Shown in pieces: positions 21,851 through 30,979 of a stretch of 64,000 bases of DNA. The translations under genes were made by a program, and so were the position numbers. The stretch's first letter is position 1; every line of letters begins with the position of its first letter. Source of the DNA: Hydractinia symbiolongicarpus (taxonomy: Eukaryota > Cnidaria > Hydrozoa > Anthoathecata > Hydractiniidae); assembly GCF_029227915.1 (NCBI RefSeq), contig NC_079881.1, forward strand, positions 12,375,501 to 12,439,500. The letters are read 5' to 3'. The notes below the pieces were generated by a model that was not told where the DNA came from, searched no databases, and saw nothing but the letters and a program-made list of their open reading frames with translations.

Positions 21851-23023
21851 TTACAATAAATTATACATTTCTTCTGTAAGTACTTTAAACAGTTCTTTTG
21901 CTTTTTCCGTTGAATTGGGCAAGGTCATCTGTTTTTCATTCATTATTATTGCAAGTAGTTCGGACATTACCTCAGAACACCCAAACAATAATGGCTGCTG
22001 AATATGTATTTCGGCCACTGCAAGGTCGTTAGAATTTACTGAACATTTATAGTCCTCTCCACCATCCCTTTCAGGCAAATGATACAGCACATTAGGACGG
22101 CCGGCAGGACTTTCCGAATTCCTAACTTTGCGTATGCGATGGTTATTCCATAACGAAACAGTCTGATCTAAGTCAGTTTGCAATAACGTGAGATATGAAA
22201 AACGCAGGCAATCTAGGTGGTAATCAATGCTCGTGTCTAGCGTACCTTCGTCACACAAATCTTTAAAGTAATTTATCCAATAGTTACAGCGGTTTTTCCT
22301 GAATTGGCACCACCAAGATTCTATGCGCTGATTTCTAGTGGAAGGACCATATCGAAAGCTTTTTTCACCCGAAGAATCATCTTCGCCATCTCTTCGAAAG
22401 AATCTTTGTATCCCACCGACAACTACATTCTCTGACCCGCGATCAGCTCGAATGCAACGAGAAGTTGATTGCAGGCGCGTGACACACTTTAGGAAATAGG
22501 CAGCAATTATTTTAGGATTATTATTACTTGCGCCGACATTTAGCCATAGTATTTTTCGACTCCAGCCATCAATTGCACCATGGATTGCAAATCCGAATGG
22601 CTTTAACTTGTCATAACCATCCATGTGCCAAACAAAGTTAGGACCACGGGAAAAATATTTCCGTCTTTTAAAACGATGCTTACTTCTTTCCTCAACACCG
22701 GATGGATCCATAGCCTTCATAGCCATGCGCACGGTTTCTCGATCTACGTTGAAGCTATCAGATCGGAGTTTCTGTGTCATTAAACGATACCCAAATCCTT
22801 CCCCTGAGCCAGAAATTTCTCTTTTGATAGCAATCAATACCGAATTTGTAGTGGATGGTTTGTATCGCCTAAACAAATTCATACTTCTTAATACGCGGTT
22901 GAGTTGTCTGATCCCAATGTGCACATCATGTTTTGTAAATAAAAACGTTCTGATTTCTTCATAAGATAATCCATCTAAAAAGTACTGTCTGATCAAGCAC
23001 TTGGTTGATTTACTGATAACCAT
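21851..23023 (-). CDS. IS3EU-like DDE transposase (integrase-core fold)
   Basis: 390 residues from ATG 23023. An acceptor (TTTCAG) ends at 23033 and a matching donor (TTTGGAG then GTAAAA) near 23119 implies a 5' untranslated exon, so the longer frame starting at 23095 is intronic. Residues 1-60 form a helix-turn-helix-like region (LIRQYFLDGLSYEEIRTFL). The catalytic core has D135 (WHMDGYDKL), D194 (IRADRGSEN) and E235 (NQRIESWW), a DD40E arrangement. A C-terminal WNNHRIRKVR...GRPNVLYHLP segment is typical of this integrase-like family in animals. No stop or shift interrupts it. AATAAA on the minus strand at 21751-21756. It would cut and insert the element with 6-bp staggers. Confidence 0.9.
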   Translation of the reverse strand: MVISKSTKCLIRQYFLDGLSYEEIRTFLFTKHDVHIGIRQLNRVLRSMNLFRRYKPSTTNSVLIAIKREISGSGEGFGYRLMTQKLRSDSFNVDRETVRMAMKAMDPSGVEERSKHRFKRRKYFSRGPNFVWHMDGYDKLKPFGFAIHGAIDGWSRKILWLNVGASNNNPKIIAAYFLKCVTRLQSTSRCIRADRGSENVVVGGIQRFFRRDGEDDSSGEKSFRYGPSTRNQRIESWWCQFRKNRCNYWINYFKDLCDEGTLDTSIDYHLDCLRFSYLTLLQTDLDQTVSLWNNHRIRKVRNSESPAGRPNVLYHLPERDGGEDYKCSVNSNDLAVAEIHIQQPLLFGCSEVMSELLAIIMNEKQMTLPNSTEKAKELFKVLTEEMYNLL

Positions 23024-23236
23024 TCCAAGGATCTGAAATTGAAACTCATAATAAGGTATAACTTTTATAACGACCAAGTCGCAACTAAATAGCACGAGAG
23101 TTTAAAATATTGTTTTACCTCCAAAGAATCACCTCTTTACTTGAAGCTTTACTTGAATCAAAAGGCCCCCCACGTTTCCCTTTAGTGTTTACCAGCACTC
23201 GCGCATGCGCCCAAACACAAAATCACGTGGAAGGCG

Positions 23237-23480
23237 TTTAAATGGCGGCATAACTAGCGCCGACAGTTATAACTGGCGGCATAACTAGCGGCGACAGTTA
23301 TAACTGGCGGCATAACTAGCGGCGACAGTTATAACTAGCGGCGACAGTTATAACTGGCGGCGACAGTTATATCTGGCGGCGTAACTAGCGGCGACAGTTA
23401 TAACTGGCGGCATAACTAGCGCCGCCAGTTAGGAATTAAAAAAAATGTTGTATTAAAAATGTCATATATGGGCCACCGTA
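23237..23480. repeat. Right subterminal array and terminal inverted repeat
   Basis: Inverse of the left end: iterations of GGCGACAGTTATAACTGGCG and GGCATAACTAGC, then CCAGTTAGGAATT and the terminal TCATATATGGGCCACCGTA. It lies just upstream of the transposase leader exon, mirroring the left array's place before the HECT gene. Confidence 0.9.
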
Positions 23481-23486
23481 GTTTTA

Positions 23487-24140
23487 GGAAATATTCAAAA
23501 ATCGTGTAACAAAATTTAAAAAAAAGGGTTTTGTTAATCATTATGAATTGAATTTTCTTCTTCTGACTGTACCTAGAGGTAGCTATCTAGCTAGCTAGTC
23601 AATGATTCGATTGAAGGATGACAGCAAAAATAATTTTCCATGGTGGCCATAGGCACCAAAAAGTAACTTAGTTAGCTAGCTACATCAAATCAAGGAAAAA
23701 AACGTAAATATATAACTTTCAAATCATCCATACCTTCGCAACTCACTTTTCTTCTGCTGTATGAAAAGAATACCACAAACATGCCAATTCAAGCTGATAA
23801 TTTGGTACTTTAAAATTTTTTCTTTTTAATGAAGCCATAAATATAACACGTTTTTGCGCATTATAAACGTTCAAATTAATATAATGTGCCTTCAAAAGCT
23901 TTCCAATCCAAGTGCAAATATTAAGAGAAATGCCAGCTAAGCCAATTATTATCAGGACTTGGTATAAACTATGTATTTGTGTTAGGTTTGTAAAATACAC
24001 GATAATTCAATTTAGCCGATAGCCGTTTTCTGATTGCTTGAGTGTACTTCCCAGTCTTTCGCTTCCGGCAAACGGAAAATCGGGAAATAACGGGGGGGGG
24101 GGGGGGGTACAAAGCCTATTTACTGGCATTTTTAGCTACT
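23487..24140. other. No gene recognised; 16-G run
   Basis: Flank of the IS3EU-like insertion with no supported gene. A run of 16 G occupies 24092-24107. Short minus-strand frames here have no recognisable motif. Confidence 0.5.
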
Positions 24141-24905
24141 AGAAATTAAAAAAAAGGTTGCGAAGCATTTCGCAAGTTGCAAGCAAAATTAAACTATCCA
24201 ATACTTTGTCCCTAGCGCTTCTTGTTTCTTTGTCGCTAACATCTTCCGAAATACATCAAAATTGAATATCATATAGATGAACCCTGGGGACGAGGTAGGA
24301 AAATGAACGCTCTGCGGAACAATTCGTTGCTCAAAAACAGTTTTTTTTGCGAATAGACTGCGCGAGTATTTGATGTGCGTGGCATATTCTTTTCAAAATG
24401 TGCGAGAAAATTAGATTACGCGAAACTAACAAAAACGAATAACGCGTGTTAAAATTTTGTACCGCCTTTTCCCACAGAATGGTAAAAGTAAAGAGCGCAA
24501 TAAAAAATTACACTTTTAGCAGTATTCCGAAAGATATGTGATACATCGAGTTGTACAACCCGCAGAAGTTGGTCCTAACGTTAACGATTTCGTAAATGAC
24601 CTCACAACAAAACAGTAATTTTTTCACGTAAAAATACCGGCAGTAGAAGCCACAGAATCCGCTGGAACGAATTTCGAAAACTCACGGGAAACAATTAAAA
24701 CAAAGACAAACAAATCAAAACAGTTTTTTAACTTTATCAAGATTTATTAAATAGCTTCAAATTTGGGCAGAAAAACAATAACGGATTCGCCTTCTTTTCA
24801 CCAAACGCATTAGAAGATTACATCACTCACTCCCATTGTACACAATCTAAAAGAAAAAGAAAACATTTTCATATAGTGAAGCTTCCAGTGCCTTTAAGGG
24901 ATGGC
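24141..24905. repeat. Older dispersed repeat, copy 2 (uninterrupted)
   Basis: Same family and orientation as 10982-11352 plus 16307-16970, here without the Ty3 insertion. It begins GGTTGCGAAGCATTTCGCAA, contains CCCTGGGGACGAGGTAGG near 24284, and ends near CAGTGCCTTTAAGGG. It gives the empty-site reference for the Ty3 insertion. Confidence 0.8.
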
Positions 24906-27045
24906 CAAGTCAATGAAATTGAAAGCACTGTTTTTCATCTTATAAATAATTAAGGCTAATTCGGAAAAGTATAAAAGAAAAAAACTAAACAATTTGGCAA
25001 CTTTACTAATTTTATACGCAAAGTTCCAACCATACCAACAGTTTCCAAATCTAACAAAATCATTTTAGAAGTGTTTATTTTTTTCAGAATTTGATTGATG
25101 CAAGGCCAAGGGAAATTAAATAAGTTTATTGTCCTAGACCCATTTAAAAACATATGCTTCTCATCATTCAGGTTTTTTTTCAACCAACATTAATGTAATC
25201 ACCCAGAGGAAATTATAATGTCTCTTGTGTGTGTTTTAGAAGCTGAGTACACAAATACACAAATATTACAAGTGCTGAACTTTGGCAATCATATTTTGCA
25301 ATCAGACCCTTTTAAAAACTATGCTGAACCATGTCAATTATTAAATTCAGCACTAATAGAAAAGCACCTTGGATAGGATTCTTTGTTGGGCGAATAAAAT
25401 GACTGACAAATGGTTTATCGTGAATGAAATAGTAATTTTTACACAAATAATTTAAAAAAATAATGAACTTTGTTATGTGGGTTGTTCTCAAACACACGTG
25501 GGCGGTGGACAAAAAACTGTGATGTAATTTCTCTTGGTCTATTATTCAAAATAAGAGGGTGTCAATAAGCTGCAAACAGCCACAATTAAATTAGTGATTG
25601 TCTTCCAAAACCGCCCGCACTTTCCCGAACTTGCCTGGAGCATTTTCAAAATTCAATTCCTTGTAACATACCTTGTGGACGATAGTTGGAAAAAGATGCT
25701 TTAAGAGAAAGAAGTTAATAAAAATTAAAAGTTATTTATCAAGTAAATTTTATCAAAAACCATCAAAAACAGTTCTTTTAAGAACTTTACTACCACATAG
25801 TTTACTTTATGGTCTATGCCGGTTTTTTAAGGTGAATACTTCAATTTTTTTGCAAAACGCTAAACTTGCCCAAAAACGCCTGCACGTTATACGGCGTATG
25901 CAGCTTATCAGCACCCTTGTTCTAAAATTACAAGCAGTTTCGAAGACGTGGTGCGGCTTGGGCATCCTTGAAGTTCTGTTTAATGACAGTTTTAATGTCG
26001 TTTTAAACCTTGTTCTCAGGGAGGGTGTACGGAAAACTAATTCCTATTGACAATTACATTGCTGTTGGTTTGATAGCAAAAGTGGATATTTTTTTAATTA
26101 CTGTAACAGGTTACTTATATAATAAATAAAAAATGATAAAAAACGGTTGGTCAGCTCACTCTAGCGCCCGGAGCTATTTGTTTTGTCTGCGCCCTAGCTA
26201 CAGGTTTTCCTATATCTGGCTATCAGTTAGGTAGTAATACAGCTTCTCCATATGATTTCTACAAATTACTTTTAATTCTTTTATACAAAACTGAGCTCTA
26301 GCTAGCTACCTTTCGTGTGATTAAGCCTTACCTTGATTTGGATAAAACCAATTAAAATTGATAATATTGTATTCTTACATCTTCTTAGAAACAATAAAAT
26401 AAAACACAGCTCGGCGCGTTATAATTGTACAAATTACTTCAATTTTTCTTTAGGAAAGGGTACCTTACACAGGAGCTTTCCAATCCAACTACAATCTCCA
26501 GAAAAAGCACAGCAGCAAAAAAGCTTAAAATACACAAGTAAAGTCGATTAGAAACAGGACTAGCAATAAATTTTTTCAAAAGAAGAAAACCCTTTTAATA
26601 CTATTATGTTTCATTAAAATACAACTATAATAGTATTAGAAGCAAAATTGCAAAGTAATTAATTAATTATTTATACCATAATTAGCTATAATACAAAGAA
26701 ATAAGGCATATTTTGGGTCTGTAAAATAGACGTGTCTAAAATGCCGACTACCGTTTCTTGTTCACGGCATATTCCTCTTTGTGTGTTCAAGTTCGGCGGA
26801 CGTATAATCCGGACTAAAAGACGGGGGGGGTCAAAATCCGGGGGTGGGGGGGTACGAGCCGTACTTATTGCATTTTTTACTAAACTTATACTTTAACCCC
26901 TTGGTCCAAACTTATTTGTTTTATTAGAAAAAAAAATACCCTAGCTTTATGTGCAAAAATATCAGTCCTATTTCTTTACGCTGATTTTATATGATTTTTT
27001 TTCTATCGAAATTTTGAGAATCTCAATAATTCTCTTGGTATACCT
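24906..27045. other. No gene recognised; one 125-codon frame
   Basis: The plus-strand frame at 25673-26050 is long for such AT-rich DNA (Leu/Lys/Phe-rich, LSSKFYQKPSKTVLLRTLLP). It matches no family I know and lacks an obvious splice or poly(A) context, so it is not called as a gene. G-rich runs lie at about 26822-26855. Confidence 0.35.
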
Positions 27046-27521
27046 CGCGTGTAGCAAACGTGCTCCACAATTCCGCTTCGCTCGCTTCGCTCGCAAAGCT
27101 CAATTGCTTCGCAAAAATTTAACATCTTGGTATACTTAGAGATGTGCATATTTTACATGGCTAGCCTCACAAATATCGAGGGATATACCCTGTCTATTAT
27201 TTCCAGGAGGGGCCATGGCGTAGATGGAGAGTCCTAGAGTATTTAATTCTCATTTTGAGCTACGCAGACCCAATTAGAGTCCGCGCTCTACTAGACAACT
27301 CCCGGCAACATCCAACGGCCCACACAGTGTGCTATCTTCCCAATTCCCCTCACATGGCTTGGTAACATTCACTCGCCCATGTTGAATCGCCGTCAAGAGG
27401 AATCGAACCCCGGTCTCCCGCACAGAGTACGAGAGCTATAACCACTAATCTACGGCGCCACTTCGCGTAGCAAACGTGCTCCACAATTTCGCTTCGCTCG
27501 CAAAGCTCAATTGCTTCGCAA
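27046..27521. repeat. ~55-bp direct repeat flanking a SINE
   Basis: The segment with GTAGCAAACGTGCTCCACAA, CGCTTCGCTCGCAAAGCTCA and ATTGCTTCGCAA occurs at 27046-27115 and again at 27464-27521, on either side of the minus-strand SINE. The first copy has one extra CGCTTCGCT unit. It is far longer than a usual SINE target duplication. Confidence 0.75.
27141..27460 (-). mobile_element. tRNA-derived SINE, full-length, minus strand
   Basis: Same family as 9873-10220 and very similar along its length. The B box (minus strand GGTTCGATTCC) is at 27399-27409, with one neighbouring base difference, and the tRNA-like head ends at 27460. The CTAT tail is short or absent here. Confidence 0.88.
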
Positions 27522-27628
27522 TGATTTTATTAGCTAAAAACATTCTCTACAGCTAGGTATTAAAACCTCCTTTTGATGGCCTAATTATATTTTCTATAAT
27601 ATTTGTGCTATCAGAAGATATAGCGTTT

Positions 27629-27870
27629 AGTTAACCCAAGCCATGTGAGGGAAATTGGGCAGGTGGCACACTGTGTGGGCTGTTGGATGTTGCTGGAAGT
27701 AGTATAGTAGAGCGCGGGCCCTAATTGGGTCTGCGCGTAGCTCAAAATGAGCATTAAATACTCTAGGACTCTCCATCTCAGCCATGGCCCCTCCTGGAAA
27801 TAATAAACTGGGTATATCCCTCGATATTTGTGAGGCTAGCTATGTAAAATATCACATCTATCTGTCTATC
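27629..27870 (+). mobile_element. 5'-truncated SINE copy
   Basis: Begins within the SINE body at TTAACCCAAGCCATGTGAGG and runs to the CTATCTGTCTATC tail. The tRNA-like head and promoter boxes are missing. It is in inverted orientation to the copy 170 bp upstream. Confidence 0.87.
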
Positions 27871-28385
27871 TTTTATGGCCACAATTGCTTGTATATGTAA
27901 ATAAAAGGGCTGTATTTTCAGTGCTGTATATTTTCAACATATGTGCATATACAGTAATGCTTAAATGTAACTTTACATGTGCACGATATTTATCACCTTC
28001 ACACGAACCTTCAGTAGCGTGAGAACTTTGGTTGTTATTGTTAACCTATTGTTAGCTAAATACATGAGCTATTTTTGCATGTTGAAAACAATAGAGTTCA
28101 TGTTTCACATGCGAACTTTAATTAGCTCATGTAAACTTCGTGTAACTCTTTGTTGTATTTAATTGATAGGGATTACCTGGAAAACCGTAACAAAGCTTTA
28201 AGTTCTTATTGTTTCTACTTATGAACGGCAACGTATTATCTTTTGTTTTTACATGCGATTTATTATGATACTTTGATTTTGTTGTTTTTACACAAATCAA
28301 AATGTTGGATTTTATTTAGGAACCATCTCCACCATCGTTTTACATTTTATACAAATTGAAATAATCATTTCTACGATTCCGTTTT

Positions 28386-28585
28386 CATGATTTTTGACCG
28401 ATCTAGGGCGATCCTTTCACATCCTAAGATCCCGCTCTCATGATTTTTAAACGATCTATGGCGACCTTTTCACTTTCTATGCTGCTGTTTTATCATTTTA
28501 AACGATCTATGGCGACCTTTTCACTTTCTACGCTGCTGTTTTATCATTTTATAAGATCTATGGCGATGTTTTTGCTTTCTACACT
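28386..28585 (+). repeat. ~55-bp tandem repeat
   Basis: Four degenerate units built on ACGATCTATGGCGACCTTTT with CACTTTCTA and TTTTATCATTTT. The 82-codon frame here is produced by the repeat. Confidence 0.8.
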
Positions 28586-28599
28586 AGAAATTCCCCACT

Positions 28600-28890
28600 T
28601 GAAATGTTTTTTTAAATCACATTTTAAAAGTTTAAAATCGAAAAGCAGCGATAGAAATGTTTTTTTAGATCCCATTTTAAAAGTTTAAGAACGAAAACGC
28701 CGATAATGTTTTTTCAGATTGCATTTTAAAAGTTTTAAACTTTTTTAAACTTTTTTTTAAACTTTTAAAATGCGATTTAAAAAAACATTTCTATCGCCGC
28801 TTTTCGATTTTAAACTTATAAAATGCAATCTAAAAAAACATTTCTATCGCCGCTTTTCGTTAATAAACTTTTAAAATGCGATCTAAAAAA
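28600..28890. repeat. Large inverted repeat centred near 28740
   Basis: Units of AGAAATGTTTTTTTA with CATTTTAAAAGTTTAA and GAAAAG.AGCGAT on the left are mirrored on the right as TCTATCGCCGCTTTTCG and AAACTTTTAAAATGCGAT. Each arm holds two to three tandem units, so the region could extrude as a branched hairpin. Confidence 0.85.
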
Positions 28891-29834
28891 ACTATTAATT
28901 ACTGCAATTAAAAATTTCAAAAGAGTTCGCGCAAAATAGATTGCTAAAATTGATCTTGTAACCTATTGTGATTAAACAATCGATCGCGTGGGGTCATTGT
29001 TTATCAGTGAGGCAATTATTTTCTTAAAAAAACAAAAGCTCTTGCAATGTTATTGTTCTATGTAACTATTCATGCGAGTTTCGCGTCGAATCCTGTTTTC
29101 ATGATTTTTAAAAACTTGGGAAATGGCAAATTACTTCTTTAAGGGCAAATTACTTTATTTATTTAAATCTTCGTCAAGCAAGTTTAATTTGATCGACCGA
29201 AACTAGTATTTAAAAACTACTATTTTTAACCGCATGCACAAGAATCAAGGCACGTGAGTATTAAAACAGTGTTCTCAAAATAGAAATATAAAAAACATGG
29301 AAGCAATGCGCAAGGTACAAAGCTATTATACAAAGTTTTAGTATGATCGCTTTGAATTTACATTCTTCGCATAAACATGATTTTACATTAAACACAAAAT
29401 CTTTAACGTTGTACGCATGTTCATTCCTTTTTTTAAAAGATATATATCTTTCAATAGCTTTCGTGACCGTTAACACTTTTAAACAATAGCATTCATGTTA
29501 CATGTAAGAACAATAGTATTCATCAAATCTTATTGTTATGACTCGTGCATGACAATAACAATAGAAAGCAATCCAGTTCATGTGTAAACAAAAGATATAC
29601 AAAGGTTCTTTTCGTAGTCATGACATCGTTACACGACATCGTAAAACTCGTGCACATGTAAAGTTACATTTAAGTGGTACTGTAGCCTAAAAAGTCTATT
29701 CATCACCTAACAAGCCAATCCGAAGACTTTTAACATGTAATTTTTAGTCCTGCTAAGGAATCCATACAAAATTTTGCTCAAACAACAAAGATGACCTAAC
29801 GAGCAACTAAACTCTAAAAAAAGAAGTGCAACCA

Positions 29835-30131
29835 TAGACCTTTTTTAATGTTTACATTTTCCACGGTAAGCCCTTCTGCTTTGCTAAAGAAAATCTTTTT
29901 CAGCCCATTTCTTTCTACATATACATTTTTGAGGCTATAAACTATTACCAAGTGTAGATCAATAACTTCTGATTGACATATATTTATATAAAGTTGTAAT
30001 GATACCTTTGTGCGAAAAAACAGACTAAAAAGGACCTCACTTCACCTAGCACCGGCATCTTTTCGCCTGCCATGCAATTGTTAAAGCCCAAAGGGCTTAC
30101 CGCGGAAAATGTGAACATTCAAAAAGGTCTA
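29835..30131. mobile_element. Short MITE with ~40-bp inverted termini
   Basis: Left TAGACCTTTTTTAATGTT, ACATTTTCCACGGTAAGCCC; right GGGCTTACCGCGGAAAATGT then GAACATTCAAAAAGGTCTA. The flanks are TA-rich, so a TA duplication is possible. No coding capacity. Confidence 0.75.
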
Positions 30132-30979
30132 TAGACATGGTTATCGAGATAATTGTAAAAGAAGAAAATGAACCTTCAAAAAAGAAGATGATCTCCAAAC
30201 AAGTCTATGGAAAATCTCTTAACTTCATAAGTGTTTGTGGTTTTTGCTCAAATTACAAAAGTTTATTTCCACAAACTATTCAAAGTTATTCCAGTCACAA
30301 AATTATTTTTTGCAAAAATAAATTTCTTTCCTAATTATTAGAATAGTGACCACACCTTGAAAGCTTTCTTTGAAGCAGTTTGTTAATTTCCTATATTTCA
30401 ATAAGTGATTTAAATTTAAAAAAATAAGGATCACTAATCACAAAAAGTTAAAATTTATATAGAATTGGTTTATGCCAATAAGGATTTTAACAGCTGAAAT
30501 TCAGAGGGGCTATACTCTACTGGACAAAATGCTTTTAATACCTTTAATATGAGTTATACTCACAGAAGAAAGCACTTTCTTTCTTGTATCAAGCATCATT
30601 ACTGTCTGACATCGTTTATTGAGAAAAAGGTCCAATCTTTAAAAGGTACAAGCTTTAAATTGAGAATGGTCATTTGACCAGTTTCATCATTAAAGCTTGC
30701 TGCCTTGTTATCATCATGATATATTAAAGCGTTCCTTTTTCTGTATCAGTTAGCATCATTTTTACAACCTGTTGCTTTGATATGTTGGCACACTATAGGA
30801 TAAAGATCATAAAACTTTTTCAAAACACAGAAGAATTGAAGGTGTAATTAAAGGTGTATTTTGATATATGGCAATGATATCTATTCTATTCTAAATATAG
30901 TAATAATTTGTCCATATATGTTTATTCCTAGATCATCTTGACTTAAATCTGTTAAAGTATTACCTTAACTTTGTATATA

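Larger units (their letters stand above)
18059..23486. mobile_element. Complete-looking IS3EU-like DNA transposon carrying a HECT ligase gene
   Basis: Element 18065-23480 (5,416 bp) is bounded by GTTTTA at 18059-18064 and 23481-23486, a 6-bp target duplication. The ends are inverted repeats starting TACGGTGGCCCATATATGA, with one difference seen in the first ~75 bases, followed by subterminal arrays. It encodes a DDE transposase (minus strand, 21851-23023) and a five-exon HECT gene (plus strand, 18372-21423). The genes converge and each has an AATAAA between them. The 6-bp duplication plus an integrase-like DDE protein fits what I know of the IS3EU superfamily. The name needs a Repbase comparison; the boundaries are directly visible. 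Confidence 0.9.
27952..29682. mobile_element. Fold-back, TA-flanked non-autonomous DNA element (mariner-like)
   Basis: The ends are inverted: CAGTAATGCTTAAATGTAAC (left) and the inverse of CAGTACCACTTAAATGTAAC (right), both continuing TTTACATGTGCACGA. TA flanks both sides (27950-27951, 29683-29684), which with CAGT ends suggests Tc1/mariner mobilisation. No transposase frame survives. The interior is itself a long imperfect palindrome. Confidence 0.75.

Noticed and set aside
23024-23095. Longer transposase start at 23095
   Set aside because: This stretch lies upstream of a good acceptor and reads as intron. The ATG at 23023 follows the acceptor and starts family-like sequence.
25673-26050. 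125-codon open frame as a gene
   Set aside because: No recognisable domain, no splice or poly(A) support; chance frames of this length are plausible in AT-rich DNA.
28440-28688. 82-codon protein frame
   Set aside because: The frame is generated by ~55-bp tandem repeats.
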